This document shows positions 50,882 to 59,023 of a stretch of 64,000 bases of DNA, one piece after another. The notes below the pieces were generated by a model. That model had not been told where the DNA came from. It ran no database searches and saw nothing but the letters and a program-made list of their open reading frames with translations. This DNA comes from Streptomyces sp. CBMA152 (GTDB lineage Bacteria; Actinomycetota; Actinomycetes; Streptomycetales; Streptomycetaceae), in the NCBI RefSeq assembly GCF_014596475.1, contig NZ_MECJ01000028.1, positions 496,001 to 560,000 of the forward strand, read 5' to 3'. Position 1 is the first letter of the stretch. Every line of letters starts with the position of its first letter. Position numbers and translations under genes: made by a program.

Positions 50882-51718
50882 CTAGCGCTTCTTGTTCGTC
50901 TTGCGGCGGCGGACGATGTACTTGCTCGATGCCTTCTTCGGCGAGCGAGTACGACCCTCCTTCTGACCCCACGGGGAGACCGGGTGGCGACCACCACTGG
51001 TCTTGCCCTCACCACCACCGTGCGGGTGGTCAACCGGGTTCATCGCGACACCGCGGACGGTCGGGCGAACGCCCTTCCAGCGCATACGGCCGGCCTTGCC
51101 CCAGTTGATGTTCGACTGCTCGGCGTTGCCGACCTCGCCGATCGTGGCGCGGCAGCGGGCGTCGACCAGGCGGATCTCACCCGACGGCATACGAAGGTGG
51201 GCCATGACGCCCTCCTTCGCCAGCAGCTGCACGGAGGCACCCGCGGAGCGGGCGAACTTCGCGCCGCCGCCGGGCCGCAGCTCGATGGCGTGGATGGTCG
51301 TACCGACCGGGATGTTGCGCAGCGCCAGGTTGTTGCCGGGCTTGATGTCGGCCAGCGGGCCGTTCTCAATCCGGTCGCCCTGCTGCAGACCGCGCGGGGC
51401 GATGATGTAGCGCTTCTCGCCGTCCGCGTAGTGCAGGAGCGCGATGCGCGCGGTGCGGTTGGGGTCGTACTCGATGTGAGCGACCTTCGCCGGAACGCCG
51501 TCCTTGTCGTGACGACGGAAGTCGATCACTCGGTAGGCGCGCTTGTGGCCACCGCCCTGGTGGCGGACGGTCACACGACCGGTGTTGTTACGGCCGCCCT
51601 TGCTGTGCAGGGGGCGGACCAGCGACTTCTCCGGCGTGGACCGCGTGATCTCGACAAAGTCGGCGACGCTGGAGCCACGACGGCCCGGAGTCGTCGGCTT
51701 GTACTTGCGGATACCCAT
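50882..51718 (-). CDS. rplB: 50S ribosomal protein L2
   Basis: This 278-residue protein near the peptidyl transferase centre has GIRKYKPTTPGRRGSSVADF, IIAPRGLQQGDRIENGPLAD, and the conserved GVAMNPVDHPHGGGEGKTSG with the functionally important His. Confidence 0.98.
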   Translation of the reverse strand: MGIRKYKPTTPGRRGSSVADFVEITRSTPEKSLVRPLHSKGGRNNTGRVTVRHQGGGHKRAYRVIDFRRHDKDGVPAKVAHIEYDPNRTARIALLHYADGEKRYIIAPRGLQQGDRIENGPLADIKPGNNLALRNIPVGTTIHAIELRPGGGAKFARSAGASVQLLAKEGVMAHLRMPSGEIRLVDARCRATIGEVGNAEQSNINWGKAGRMRWKGVRPTVRGVAMNPVDHPHGGGEGKTSGGRHPVSPWGQKEGRTRSPKKASSKYIVRRRKTNKKR

Positions 51719-51757
51719 TTCTCAGTCCTCGTCCGATATTCGGACCAGGGCGCTCCG

Positions 51758-52078
51758 TTAGGAGGCCTGGCCGAAGATGTCGATACGGTCGCCCTCAGCG
51801 AGGGTCACGATGGCGCGCTTCGTGTCGGCGCGCTTGCCGAAACCGGTCTTGGTGCGCTTGCGCTTACCCTGCCGGTTGATCGTGTTGACCCCGGTGACCT
51901 TGACCGAGAAGACCGCCTCGACGGCCTGCTTGATCTGGGTCTTGTTGGCGCCGGGCGCGACGATGAACGTGTACTTGTTCTCGTCCAGCAGCGCGTAGCT
52001 CTTCTCCGAGACAACCGGCTTGATCAGCAGGTCGCGCGGGTCAGTGAAGGTCTTGCTGGTAACGGTCGCCTCAGACAT
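51758..52078 (-). CDS. rplW: 50S ribosomal protein L23
   Basis: This 106-residue exit-tunnel protein docks trigger factor and SRP. DPRDLLIKPVVSEKSYALLD and VNTINRQGKRKRTKTGFG identify it. Its ATG shares a base with the rplD stop. Confidence 0.97.
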   Translation of the reverse strand: MSEATVTSKTFTDPRDLLIKPVVSEKSYALLDENKYTFIVAPGANKTQIKQAVEAVFSVKVTGVNTINRQGKRKRTKTGFGKRADTKRAIVTLAEGDRIDIFGQAS

Positions 52079-52728
52079 CAGGCGTCGCTCCCTTCGGTCT
52101 CAGCGGTCTGGGGGCCAGACACGAAGGACTCGAAAGCGGCCTGAGTGAAGACCACGTCGTCAGAGACGATCACGTCGTACGTGTTCAGCTGGCCCGGCTC
52201 CAGGATGTGAACCTGGGGCAGGTTGCGGGCGGACAGCCACGCGGCCTCGTCGGCGCGCTCGACGACCAGGAGCACGTTCTTGCGCTCCGAGATCTTGCCG
52301 AACAGCGTCTTGGCGGCCTTCGTGGAGACGGCACCCTCGACCACGCCGGTGACGACGTGGATGCGGGAGTGACGCGCACGGTCCGAGAGGGCACCGCGCA
52401 GGGCGGCGGCCTTCATCTTCTTCGGCGTCCGCTGCGAGTAGTCACGCGGCTGCGGGCCGTGGACGACGCCACCGCCGACGAACTGCGGCGCACGGGTCGA
52501 ACCCTGGCGCGCGCGGCCGGTGCCCTTCTGGCGGTACGGCTTGCGGCCACCACCGCGGACTTCGCCACGGCGCTTGGTCTTGTGCGTGCCCTGACGGGCA
52601 GCGGCCAGCTGGGCGACGACGACCTGGTGGATCAGCGGAACGCTGGTCTTGGCGTCGAAGATCTCCGCGGGGAGCTCGACGGTCCCGGCCTTTTCGCCAG
52701 CCGGCGAAAGGATGTCAATGGTGCTCAT
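52078..52728 (-). CDS. rplD: 50S ribosomal protein L4
   Basis: This 216-residue protein starts MSTIDILSPAGEKAGTVELP. The tunnel loop KTKRRGEVRGGGRKPYRQKG and TGRARQGSTRAPQFVGGGVV are canonical. In enterobacteria L4 feeds back on the S10 operon; whether that holds in actinobacteria is unknown. The upstream extension to 52830 is not supported. Confidence 0.97.
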   Translation of the reverse strand: MSTIDILSPAGEKAGTVELPAEIFDAKTSVPLIHQVVVAQLAAARQGTHKTKRRGEVRGGGRKPYRQKGTGRARQGSTRAPQFVGGGVVHGPQPRDYSQRTPKKMKAAALRGALSDRARHSRIHVVTGVVEGAVSTKAAKTLFGKISERKNVLLVVERADEAAWLSARNLPQVHILEPGQLNTYDVIVSDDVVFTQAAFESFVSGPQTAETEGSDA

Positions 52729-52735
52729 CGGTTCC

Positions 52736-53380
52736 TCAAACCCCCTTGGCCGCGGTACGGACCAGGACGAGGCCACCGTTGGGACCGGGGACCGCGCCCT
52801 TGATGAGCAGCAGACCCTTCTCCGCGTCAACGGCGTGGATGGTCAGGTTCTGGGTGGTGACCCGCTCGTTACCCATGCGACCCGCCATGCGCATGCCCTT
52901 GAAGACACGCCCAGGGGTGGCGCAGCCACCGATCGAACCGGGGGAGCGGTGCTTGCGCTGGGTGCCGTGACCGGCGCCGAGGCCCTTGAAGTTGTGACGC
53001 TTCATGACACCGGCGAAGCCCTTGCCCTTGCTCTTGCCGGTGACGTCAACCTTGACGCCCGACTCGAACACGGCAGCGGTGATCTCCTGGCCGAGCGTGT
53101 ACTCGCTGGCGTCGGAGGTACGGAGCTCCACCAGGTGGCGGCGCGGGGTGACGTCGGCCTTGGCGAAGTGACCCTTGAGGGGCTTGTTCACCTTGCGCGG
53201 GTCGATCTCGCCGAAGGCGATCTGGACCGACTCGTAGCCGTCGACGTCGTTCGTACGGACCTGGGTCACGACGCACGGCCCGGCCTTGACGACGGTCACC
53301 GGGACAACCCGGTTGTTCTCGTCCCAGACCTGGGTCATGCCGAGCTTCTCGCCCAGGACGCCCTTAATGTTCTTTGCCAT
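52736..53380 (-). CDS. rplC: 50S ribosomal protein L3
   Basis: This 214-residue protein starts MAKNIKGVLGEKLGMTQVWD, then KGKGFAGVMKRHNFKGLGAG and GRVFKGMRMAGRMGNERVTT. The ATG at 53380 lies 13 bases after rpsJ. The long upstream frame is a shadow of rpsJ. Confidence 0.98.
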   Translation of the reverse strand: MAKNIKGVLGEKLGMTQVWDENNRVVPVTVVKAGPCVVTQVRTNDVDGYESVQIAFGEIDPRKVNKPLKGHFAKADVTPRRHLVELRTSDASEYTLGQEITAAVFESGVKVDVTGKSKGKGFAGVMKRHNFKGLGAGHGTQRKHRSPGSIGGCATPGRVFKGMRMAGRMGNERVTTQNLTIHAVDAEKGLLLIKGAVPGPNGGLVLVRTAAKGV

Positions 53381-53393
53381 CTCGCGCGTCACC

Positions 53394-53702
53394 TCAGAGC
53401 TTGATCTCGATGTCGACGCCCGCCGGCAGGTCGAGGCGCATAAGCGAGTCAACCGTCTTCGGCGTGGGGTCGAGGATGTCGATGAGGCGCTTGTGCGTGC
53501 GCATCTCGAAGTGCTCGCGCGAGTCCTTGTACTTGTGCGGCGACTTGATGACGCAGTACACGTTCTTCTCAGTGGGCAGCGGCACCGGGCCCGCGACCGA
53601 CGCACCAGTGCGCGTCACCGTCTCGACGATCTTCTTCGCCGAGGAGTCGATGACCTCGTGGTCGTAGGCCTTGAGCCGGATGCGGATCTTCTGTCCCGCC
53701 AT
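53394..53702 (-). CDS. rpsJ: 30S ribosomal protein S10
   Basis: This 102-residue protein, also a Nus-factor partner in antitermination, reads AGQKIRIRLKAYDHEVIDSS, and ends RLDLPAGVDIEIKL. It heads the S10 operon, with a long leader upstream. Confidence 0.98.
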   Translation of the reverse strand: MAGQKIRIRLKAYDHEVIDSSAKKIVETVTRTGASVAGPVPLPTEKNVYCVIKSPHKYKDSREHFEMRTHKRLIDILDPTPKTVDSLMRLDLPAGVDIEIKL

Positions 53703-53806
53703 GGCTACCTAGTAGTCCTTTGTCTCGTAAACGCTCTGGAACCCGGGGGTTCTACCGACTCTGTCTCCGACCCACGCGGTCGGGCGTGTCGCACTCCCTC
53801 TACGCA

Positions 53807-53826
53807 GAAATCCCATACGGGATTTC
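53807..53826 (-). other. Leader hairpin upstream of rpsJ
   Basis: GAAATCCC, loop ATAC, GGGATTTC is a perfect 8-bp stem, AT-richer than its surroundings, about 105 bases before the rpsJ start. It could be a leader regulatory element or a protein-binding palindrome. Confidence 0.6.
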
Positions 53827-54053
53827 CCAACCAAGGGGATGCGGGCCGTGGACCTCGCAAGCGGGGGCAGAACACCCACCGGGTGCCTGGCCGGAGCCCC
53901 GCTGACACTTCCCGAAAGATTCCCGTACGTCCGCTCCAGCGCCACCGCACGACGAAGCCGTACGACAGATGGGGCGACGAGTACTGTGGGACTCGCTTCC
54001 GGTCCTCCCGGCGGGAGGCGCGCAGCATCGGCACTCAACCGAGCAACCCCGAC

Positions 54054-54084
54054 AGTCTGCCATACGGGGCGGTGGCCTGGCCAA
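54054..54084 (-). promoter_or_regulatory. Possible S10 operon promoter
   Basis: On the minus strand TTGGCC (54079-54084) and CAGACT (54054-54059) are 19 bases apart, an approximate match to principal-sigma promoters. It would give a leader of roughly 345 bases. The spacing is long, so this is tentative. Confidence 0.35.
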
Positions 54085-54395
54085 TCGAGCCGAGGATCGT
54101 ACCCCACGTCACAGTGGGGGCGGCACGGGGCCGGGGGTGGGCGGGTCGGGGCCCCGGCCGGGGGGCGGCCCGGCAGGGGCGGGGTCCGGGGGCTGCCTCA
54201 CAGAGGGCACCGCCGCCCACGGCCTCCGCGAGTCAGCGAGTACTCCCCTGACGAGCCGCCGAAGTCAGCGCCCGTCCTTGGGCACGACGACCGAGGCCGC
54301 CAGCATGGGCGTCTCGGGGTACCCCGGCTGTGATCGCCAGCCGATAGGGCGGAACACTCACGGAACTTCAGCCTCCTGCAGAGCCAAAGCCCCCC

Positions 54396-54574
54396 TCAAA
54401 GCTGCTCGACGTATTCCCGGACAGGAATGTGCGTCGGCGGGAAGTGCGGACCGGATCCGCCCTTGGGTACGACCACTACCCGCGTGAACGGTGCACGGGA
54501 AGGATCTCATCGCAGATGGGCGTAGCCGCAAGAAAAGCCAGTGCGGCGTCAACCGCCGTCTGCCTGTCAATCAC
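54396..54574 (-). pseudogene. Probable remnant of a small gene (immunity-like)
   Basis: Minus-strand frames read VIDRQTAVDAALAFLAATPI then CDEILPVH, after which the frame breaks. One frame over comes RVVVVPKGGSGPHFPPTHIP and VREYVEQL before the TGA at 54396-54398. The two halves look like one small protein with a frameshift or internal deletion, recalling the YrhB/Imm35-type immunity layout (an N-terminal AV-x2-A helix and a short closing motif). The family assignment is a guess. It lies just downstream of the second toxin locus, where orphan immunity genes often collect. Confidence 0.35.
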
Positions 54575-54741
54575 AACACGCCCCCCGTTCGATTCGACCA
54601 AAATCCATCACACCGGATCCTCACGTGCTCCGGTACGGGATATCGCCGATCAACACCCCGACTCGGGGCCCGCTAAATAGCCCGGCTGCCGGTCCAGAAA
54701 CACAACGCCATTGAGCGTATTCACCCTCGTACGTGATGACC

Positions 54742-54760
54742 GCCCCCGGCCGACGGGGGC
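54742..54760 (-). terminator. Terminator of the second toxin operon
   Basis: GCCCCCG, loop GCCGA, CGGGGGC forms a 7-bp GC stem ten bases after the stop of the immunity-like gene at 54770. Confidence 0.7.
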
Positions 54761-54769
54761 ACCCGGTCG

Positions 54770-55756
54770 TCACCCGGCCGCGCGCACATCCTGCGACGGG
54801 ATGCGGACCGAGACGCGGCTGCCGGGGTTGAGCTTCAGCGCCACGTCCGCAGGCAGCGAGGCGAGGAGCGCGCGGCACGGGACCGCCTGGAGCTGCGGGG
54901 CCGTGGCGGGGGCGTGTCGTGGGTCCGTGAGGACCGGGACGAAGCGGCCCTCGGCGTCGGTGTAGAGGGTGATGCCCGGCTCAGCACCGGGAACGAGGTA
55001 CACGGTTGCCTCGGCGAGCAGCCGCACCACCTCACCGTCTCCCCCGTGCCCCGTCGCCGCCCGCTGCATCGCCGCCTCGACGGCGTCCGTGGGCGCGGGC
55101 AGGCCGAGGCTCAGCGGGGACGGCCGGTAGTTCGGATTGCGCTGGAACGGCCCCGGACTCCCGTTCCCGTCCACCGGCCAAGCTCCGATGATCGCGTACG
55201 GCGGGACCTGCCCCGCCGGGTCGTACGCCGGGTCGATCGAATAGAGCCAGGTCCCGGGCGCGTGCCGCGCCTGTGCGAGGAGCTCGGGAGTGAGCTGGGG
55301 CTCCGGCGGCAGCCCGCTGCCTGCGCTCGGCGATCCCTTCCACGCCGCGTAGGCGGCCCTCTGCTCCTCGACGGACACCACTGGCTCGTCCCCCGCGTCG
55401 TCGAACAGCTCGACCATGTCGTCGCGGGACGGCTTGACGCCGGGGTGCAGTCGGTAGGCGCTGGCACTGCCCCCGTCGCGCAGCATCCCGCTCTGCGCGA
55501 CATCGGGCCGGGCGCCGTTCACCCGCAGCCGCCACCCCGCGGGCTCAAGCTGCCGCCGCACTTCCTCCAGCGCAGCGAAGAGATCACCCTCGACGGCCTG
55601 GACGACCCCCCAAGGCCCTTGCGCCCGCACCCCGTACGGCGTCTCCCTCCGACTCCCGTCGAGCCACCACTCCAGCCCGCACACCGCCCGCTCGTCACCA
55701 CGTACAGCAATGGCGTCGTCGCGACGCCCCAGCATCTTCTCGGTCACAGGGTCCAT
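54770..55756 (-). CDS. SseB-like, type VII-associated protein, probable immunity protein
   Basis: This 328-residue cytoplasmic protein has a unique N-terminal part (CGLEWWLDGSRRETPYGVRA, LEPAGWRLRVNGARPDVAQS), a middle acidic linker and a proline-rich stretch (AYDPAGQVPPYAIIGAWPVD). The C-terminal domain resembles SseB or type VII-associated proteins (VYLVPGAEPGITLYTDAEGR, VPVLTDPRHA, LPADVALKLNPGSRVSVRIP). The ATG at 55756 lies inside the toxin gene's last codons (13-base overlap). Tight coupling directly 3' of the toxin makes it the likely immunity partner. Confidence 0.68.
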   Translation of the reverse strand: MDPVTEKMLGRRDDAIAVRGDERAVCGLEWWLDGSRRETPYGVRAQGPWGVVQAVEGDLFAALEEVRRQLEPAGWRLRVNGARPDVAQSGMLRDGGSASAYRLHPGVKPSRDDMVELFDDAGDEPVVSVEEQRAAYAAWKGSPSAGSGLPPEPQLTPELLAQARHAPGTWLYSIDPAYDPAGQVPPYAIIGAWPVDGNGSPGPFQRNPNYRPSPLSLGLPAPTDAVEAAMQRAATGHGGDGEVVRLLAEATVYLVPGAEPGITLYTDAEGRFVPVLTDPRHAPATAPQLQAVPCRALLASLPADVALKLNPGSRVSVRIPSQDVRAAG

Positions 55757-57471
55757 CCTGGCGGTAGTACGTCATTCGGTACCGGCGGGGGTACCGCCGG
55801 TGCGGGTGGTTTGTAGTGGGGGTTCGGAATGTAATTCCCCCAGGTGCGATCGGGCATCAACTCCCAGACCCCCTTGATGTGCTCCGCGCGCACACCTCCG
55901 GGAAACGCGATCTCCTGCTCCTTGGCGTACTTATTCTCGGGAATCGTCTTGTTCACATCGATTCCGCCCGGGGCATCGATGTCGTACCTGTACTGCGCTC
56001 CGCCCATTTCGGGATCACGGGTCGTGCCCACATATGCCGAGCTCACATTGTCCTCGACATAGCCCTCCAAATCGGTATTCCTTCGATTTCGTGGCATAAA
56101 ACCCTCGTCGAAGATGGTGTCGGGCGGGCGCGTGTCGAAACGCCACAGCGGTTCCCGTGTGGTCCGCCACACCGCGTGATCCGGCAGCTTCGCAATGTCC
56201 ACCGACCGGTCAGCCGCAGCCTCCAGCGGGTCGTGGGGCTCCGGAGGATGCCGAGGAACCTCCTCCGTGGCAGACCAGTTCGGCGCCTCTTTCGCCTCCG
56301 CACGCGCGGCCTCGGCAGCCAGCACGGCTCCCTCTTCCAGGCCCTCCTTCGCCCCGACCTTCAGGGTGGCCCGCACGCCGGCGACAGCCAGGGTCTCGGG
56401 GTCGACGAAATTGGGGACCATCCGACCGGTGAAGTCGGAGGGGTCCTTCTTGAATTCCTGCCACATGTCGGAAGCCGCGCGGTCCGGATGGGCGCCGGTG
56501 GAGGCCAGACCGGCCAGGGTCATGGTGACGTGACGGTAGTAGTCGGCCGGATGCGTGACGTTGTAGAGGTCCAGCGGATTGACACCGCGTACGAAATCGA
56601 TCACGTCGGCAGTGCCCTTGGCGAGGCCACCACCTATGTGGGCGACCTCGATGGTCGTGCCGACGCCCTGGTCCACGACCTCGTCCAGGGCCCGCTGGAG
56701 CGGTGGAGGCTTCTGCGGAGCATGGGCCATCGCGGCCGTCACCGCGGTCTTCGCGAGGTTCGCCGCTTCGTCGCGCTGGCGCCTGGCTTCGCCGAGGATC
56801 TCGTGCGCACGGTCCCGCTGAGCCTTGCCCGGGTCGCTGAAGGGAGCCGGGGGCGGGCCCGGATCCTGGCCCGCCTTCACCTTGGCGTTGTAGGCACCGG
56901 CCTTCTCGTTGCAGTCGTCGCGCGCGGTCTCGGACGAATCCTTGCCCTGCTTGAAGAGACTGGCGGCCTCGTGGGCCTTGCCCTGTGCCCACGCGACAGT
57001 GGAGGCGTAGGACTCCAGCGCCTTGGCCGCGCCCGCGCAAGCCTCCGCCGCATACAGCCACTTGGCCGGATGCATGGAGAACTTACGGCGGAACGCGTCG
57101 GCTGCCTCTCCCTGCCAGTGCCAGGAATCCAGGCCCTTCATTCCCTGACCGACCCGCTCGAACGCCGCCTCGAACGCGTTCAGATGCTTGACGCTCTCAC
57201 AGATCTTCGACGGGCTGCCGTGGATCAGCTCTTTCGGGTCCTCGGTCTGGCCAAGCTGCTGCTCGTCCACCGTTGCGCCCATGGCAGAGGCGAACCTGTC
57301 GCCGGCGTCCTCGATGGCGTGCGCGACACCTGCGGCACCCGCAGATTCCAGCATGTCGCCGGTCTGGTGCGCGGCCCAGTCGGCACCTTCTCCGAGCTTC
57401 TTCTTACCCCAGTCGACCCCGTGCTCGACCTTGCCGAGCCCCGAATCGATGAGGTGACCGATACCGGACAT
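55744..57471 (-). CDS. Type VII toxin with pierisin/scabin-like ADP-ribosyltransferase domain
   Basis: In this 575-residue protein residues 1-170 carry a WXG-type export region (LDSWHWQGEAADAFRRKF, WQG at 119-121). A helical stalk follows to about 430, then an ADP-ribosyltransferase domain (438-540) of pertussis toxin S1/pierisin/scabin type. Visible motifs are WRFDTRPPDTIFDEGF (NAD-binding Arg), SSAYVGTTRD (477-486, STT-like motif), YRYDIDAPGGIDVN and KEQEIAFPGG with the EQE catalytic pair at 518-520. Scabin and pierisin modify guanine in DNA, but the target here is unknown. The C-terminus is proline-rich. Its ATG overlaps the preceding stop (TGATG). Confidence 0.85.
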   Translation of the reverse strand: MSGIGHLIDSGLGKVEHGVDWGKKKLGEGADWAAHQTGDMLESAGAAGVAHAIEDAGDRFASAMGATVDEQQLGQTEDPKELIHGSPSKICESVKHLNAFEAAFERVGQGMKGLDSWHWQGEAADAFRRKFSMHPAKWLYAAEACAGAAKALESYASTVAWAQGKAHEAASLFKQGKDSSETARDDCNEKAGAYNAKVKAGQDPGPPPAPFSDPGKAQRDRAHEILGEARRQRDEAANLAKTAVTAAMAHAPQKPPPLQRALDEVVDQGVGTTIEVAHIGGGLAKGTADVIDFVRGVNPLDLYNVTHPADYYRHVTMTLAGLASTGAHPDRAASDMWQEFKKDPSDFTGRMVPNFVDPETLAVAGVRATLKVGAKEGLEEGAVLAAEAARAEAKEAPNWSATEEVPRHPPEPHDPLEAAADRSVDIAKLPDHAVWRTTREPLWRFDTRPPDTIFDEGFMPRNRRNTDLEGYVEDNVSSAYVGTTRDPEMGGAQYRYDIDAPGGIDVNKTIPENKYAKEQEIAFPGGVRAEHIKGVWELMPDRTWGNYIPNPHYKPPAPAVPPPVPNDVLPPGWTL

Positions 57472-58139
57472 CAGCGATGCTCCCGCTCCCAGTGCGCTCG
57501 GTCGAGTACCGCCTGGTCCGGGTCAGTGGCCACCCGGGACACCTGGTCCACCTGTGCACGTGTCTGCTCGTCGATGACCCCGGCGTCGGCCAGATGGTCC
57601 ATGAATCCAGCCTGCACGTCGTAAGCGGTGTTGTTCACGGTCCGCTTGACGTCTTCGTGTGCCTTCCTGAATGAATCGGCGCTGTAGTCCGCGTTGTCCG
57701 TCGGACTCTGCGTCAGGATGTCGCCCCAGCCCTTCTTGGCGAGCTCGTCCTCGGTCAGATTGGGGTCGCCGTTCAGCGAGTTGGCCAGCGTCTTCAGGCT
57801 GCTGCTGAGGTACTGGTCCTGCTCATGGAGCATGCCCGCCGACAGCCCTACGTCTGCCGCGAAGCCATTGCCCTCCTGCACCAGGGCGCGCACGCCCCAC
57901 TCCCAGCGCTCGCAGAACGTCTTGAACTCACTCGTCAGCCCCGCGTGCCCCATGTCGAGGCCCGATAGCTCAAGTGCCGTGAACCCCCGACCCACGGACC
58001 CCTGGCCGACCATGCCGATGTCCTTCAGCTCGGCCAGGGATGCGTTGATCCCCGCCGTGATCGACGCCAGTGCCTGCTTCGGTGCGGCGAGATCCGGATT
58101 CCCTCCGGCAGTCGGATTCGGGCTGCCCCCGTCGCTCAC
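57471..58139 (-). CDS. WXG100-like partner protein of the second toxin
   Basis: This 222-residue protein starts at a GTG overlapping the SseB-like stop (GTGA). Helical segments include APKQALASITAGINASLAEL and LTSEFKTFCERWEWGVRALV, with a Trp-rich turn, and the C-terminal part is charged (ADYSADSFRKAHEDVKRTVN). It resembles the larger actinobacterial WXG/ESX secretion partners rather than a 100-residue WXG protein. Position between the SseB-like gene and the toxin suggests a chaperone or co-secreted role. Confidence 0.65.
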   Translation of the reverse strand: MSDGGSPNPTAGGNPDLAAPKQALASITAGINASLAELKDIGMVGQGSVGRGFTALELSGLDMGHAGLTSEFKTFCERWEWGVRALVQEGNGFAADVGLSAGMLHEQDQYLSSSLKTLANSLNGDPNLTEDELAKKGWGDILTQSPTDNADYSADSFRKAHEDVKRTVNNTAYDVQAGFMDHLADAGVIDEQTRAQVDQVSRVATDPDQAVLDRAHWEREHR

Positions 58140-58624
58140 GCCACTCCCCCGTTGCGCACCGCTCGCCCTCGTCCGTCCACTACCGCCGCGCGGTCCGGCA
58201 CGATCCCGGCAACCGGCGGAAAGAGCGTGCCGTCTTCGCTCCCCGCATCCAGGGCCACCCCGGCCGGCACGCCCAGCGCGGGCACCACCGCGTCCAGCAG
58301 TCGCGCGCCCGGCATCGTGCAGTAAGTCCACTCGCGGTCAGCCGCGCCTCGTGCATACGCGAACCGGGCCAGCGCCGCTTCGTCCGAGAATGCGCAGATC
58401 CAGCGAACTCCGCCCCAGCCCTCTGTCCAGAGCGTGTCTCCGTCCACCAGCGGAACCAGCACCGCCGTACGCCGGAACTCGGCGAGGAGTGCCCTGAATT
58501 CGCGGTGGCCAACCGTAACGGTGGACTGTATGTCAGGCCGTGGTCCTGGTGATGCGGCCACCAGATCCGCCAGTCGCTGGCGCCTTTCAGGCCCGCCGGG
58601 CATCCCCATGTCGCATACATTCAC
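58136..58624 (-). CDS. SseB-domain protein
   Basis: This protein has up to 162 residues. FRALLAEFRRTAVLVPLVDG, GVRWICAFSDEAALARFAYA and GVALDAGSEDGTLFPPVAGI follow the SseB N-terminal domain pattern seen in type VII-associated proteins. It is the first gene of the minus-strand toxin operon and is coupled to the next by GTGA. Start choice is uncertain: 58624 gives the full frame, while an ATG at 58603 has a better purine-rich stretch before it. Confidence 0.68.
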   Translation of the reverse strand: MNVCDMGMPGGPERRQRLADLVAASPGPRPDIQSTVTVGHREFRALLAEFRRTAVLVPLVDGDTLWTEGWGGVRWICAFSDEAALARFAYARGAADREWTYCTMPGARLLDAVVPALGVPAGVALDAGSEDGTLFPPVAGIVPDRAAVVDGRGRAVRNGGVA

Positions 58625-59023
58625 ATGGTCATGTTCCGGTGTGCAACGTGGGACGTACGGGGTGGCCGAAAGCTGTCAGGGGGCAGTTCTCGGTCGCGTA
58701 CGAGATGAGTTCGCTCCATGCCCGAGGGGTGCAGCCGGGCCGGGGAAACGAGGGTTGGCGAACTCCCATGCCCGCAAAGGCCGTCCAGCAACGACACCTC
58801 AGGACGCGACCTGCCCCTGATCGAGGCACTGGCCACCTGCTGGTGCATCGAACACAGTCCGGCGTTCCAGGCAAGACGGCCTGGCCGGAACTCGGCTACC
58901 AGCCGACCACTCCGCCTCACTCGCATGGGTGAACATCGCCAACTTGCCTGCATTTAGGGGTAGTTGATCACCCTACTCTCGGCGCGTCGAACGCAGCGCC
59001 CCCTCCCGAAGGCAAGGAATCGC
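58625..59023. other. Divergent spacer, no gene seen
   Basis: These 399 bases separate the toxin operon from the divergent PD-(D/E)XK gene. Frames here are open in places but read as unpatterned Arg/Ser/Pro-rich text. Both promoters must lie within it; a TAGGG/CCCTA dyad near 58955-58975 is the only structure I noticed. Confidence 0.55.

Larger units (their letters stand above)
53703..54395. other. S10 operon leader and upstream non-coding region
   Basis: No complete gene is visible in these 693 bases. Nearest rpsJ is a leader with a small hairpin (53807-53826) and a GGTTCC/GGAACC-type dyad near 53735-53755. Further out is a possible promoter (54054-54084) and a C/G-rich patch at 54110-54200. 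At 54240-54360 on the minus strand a strong CAGGAGG site precedes a broken reading frame (see findings). Confidence 0.6.

Noticed and set aside
58540..58932. Plus-strand open frame in the divergent spacer
   Set aside because: It shows no recognisable pattern, has no ribosome site and begins inside the SseB-like gene.
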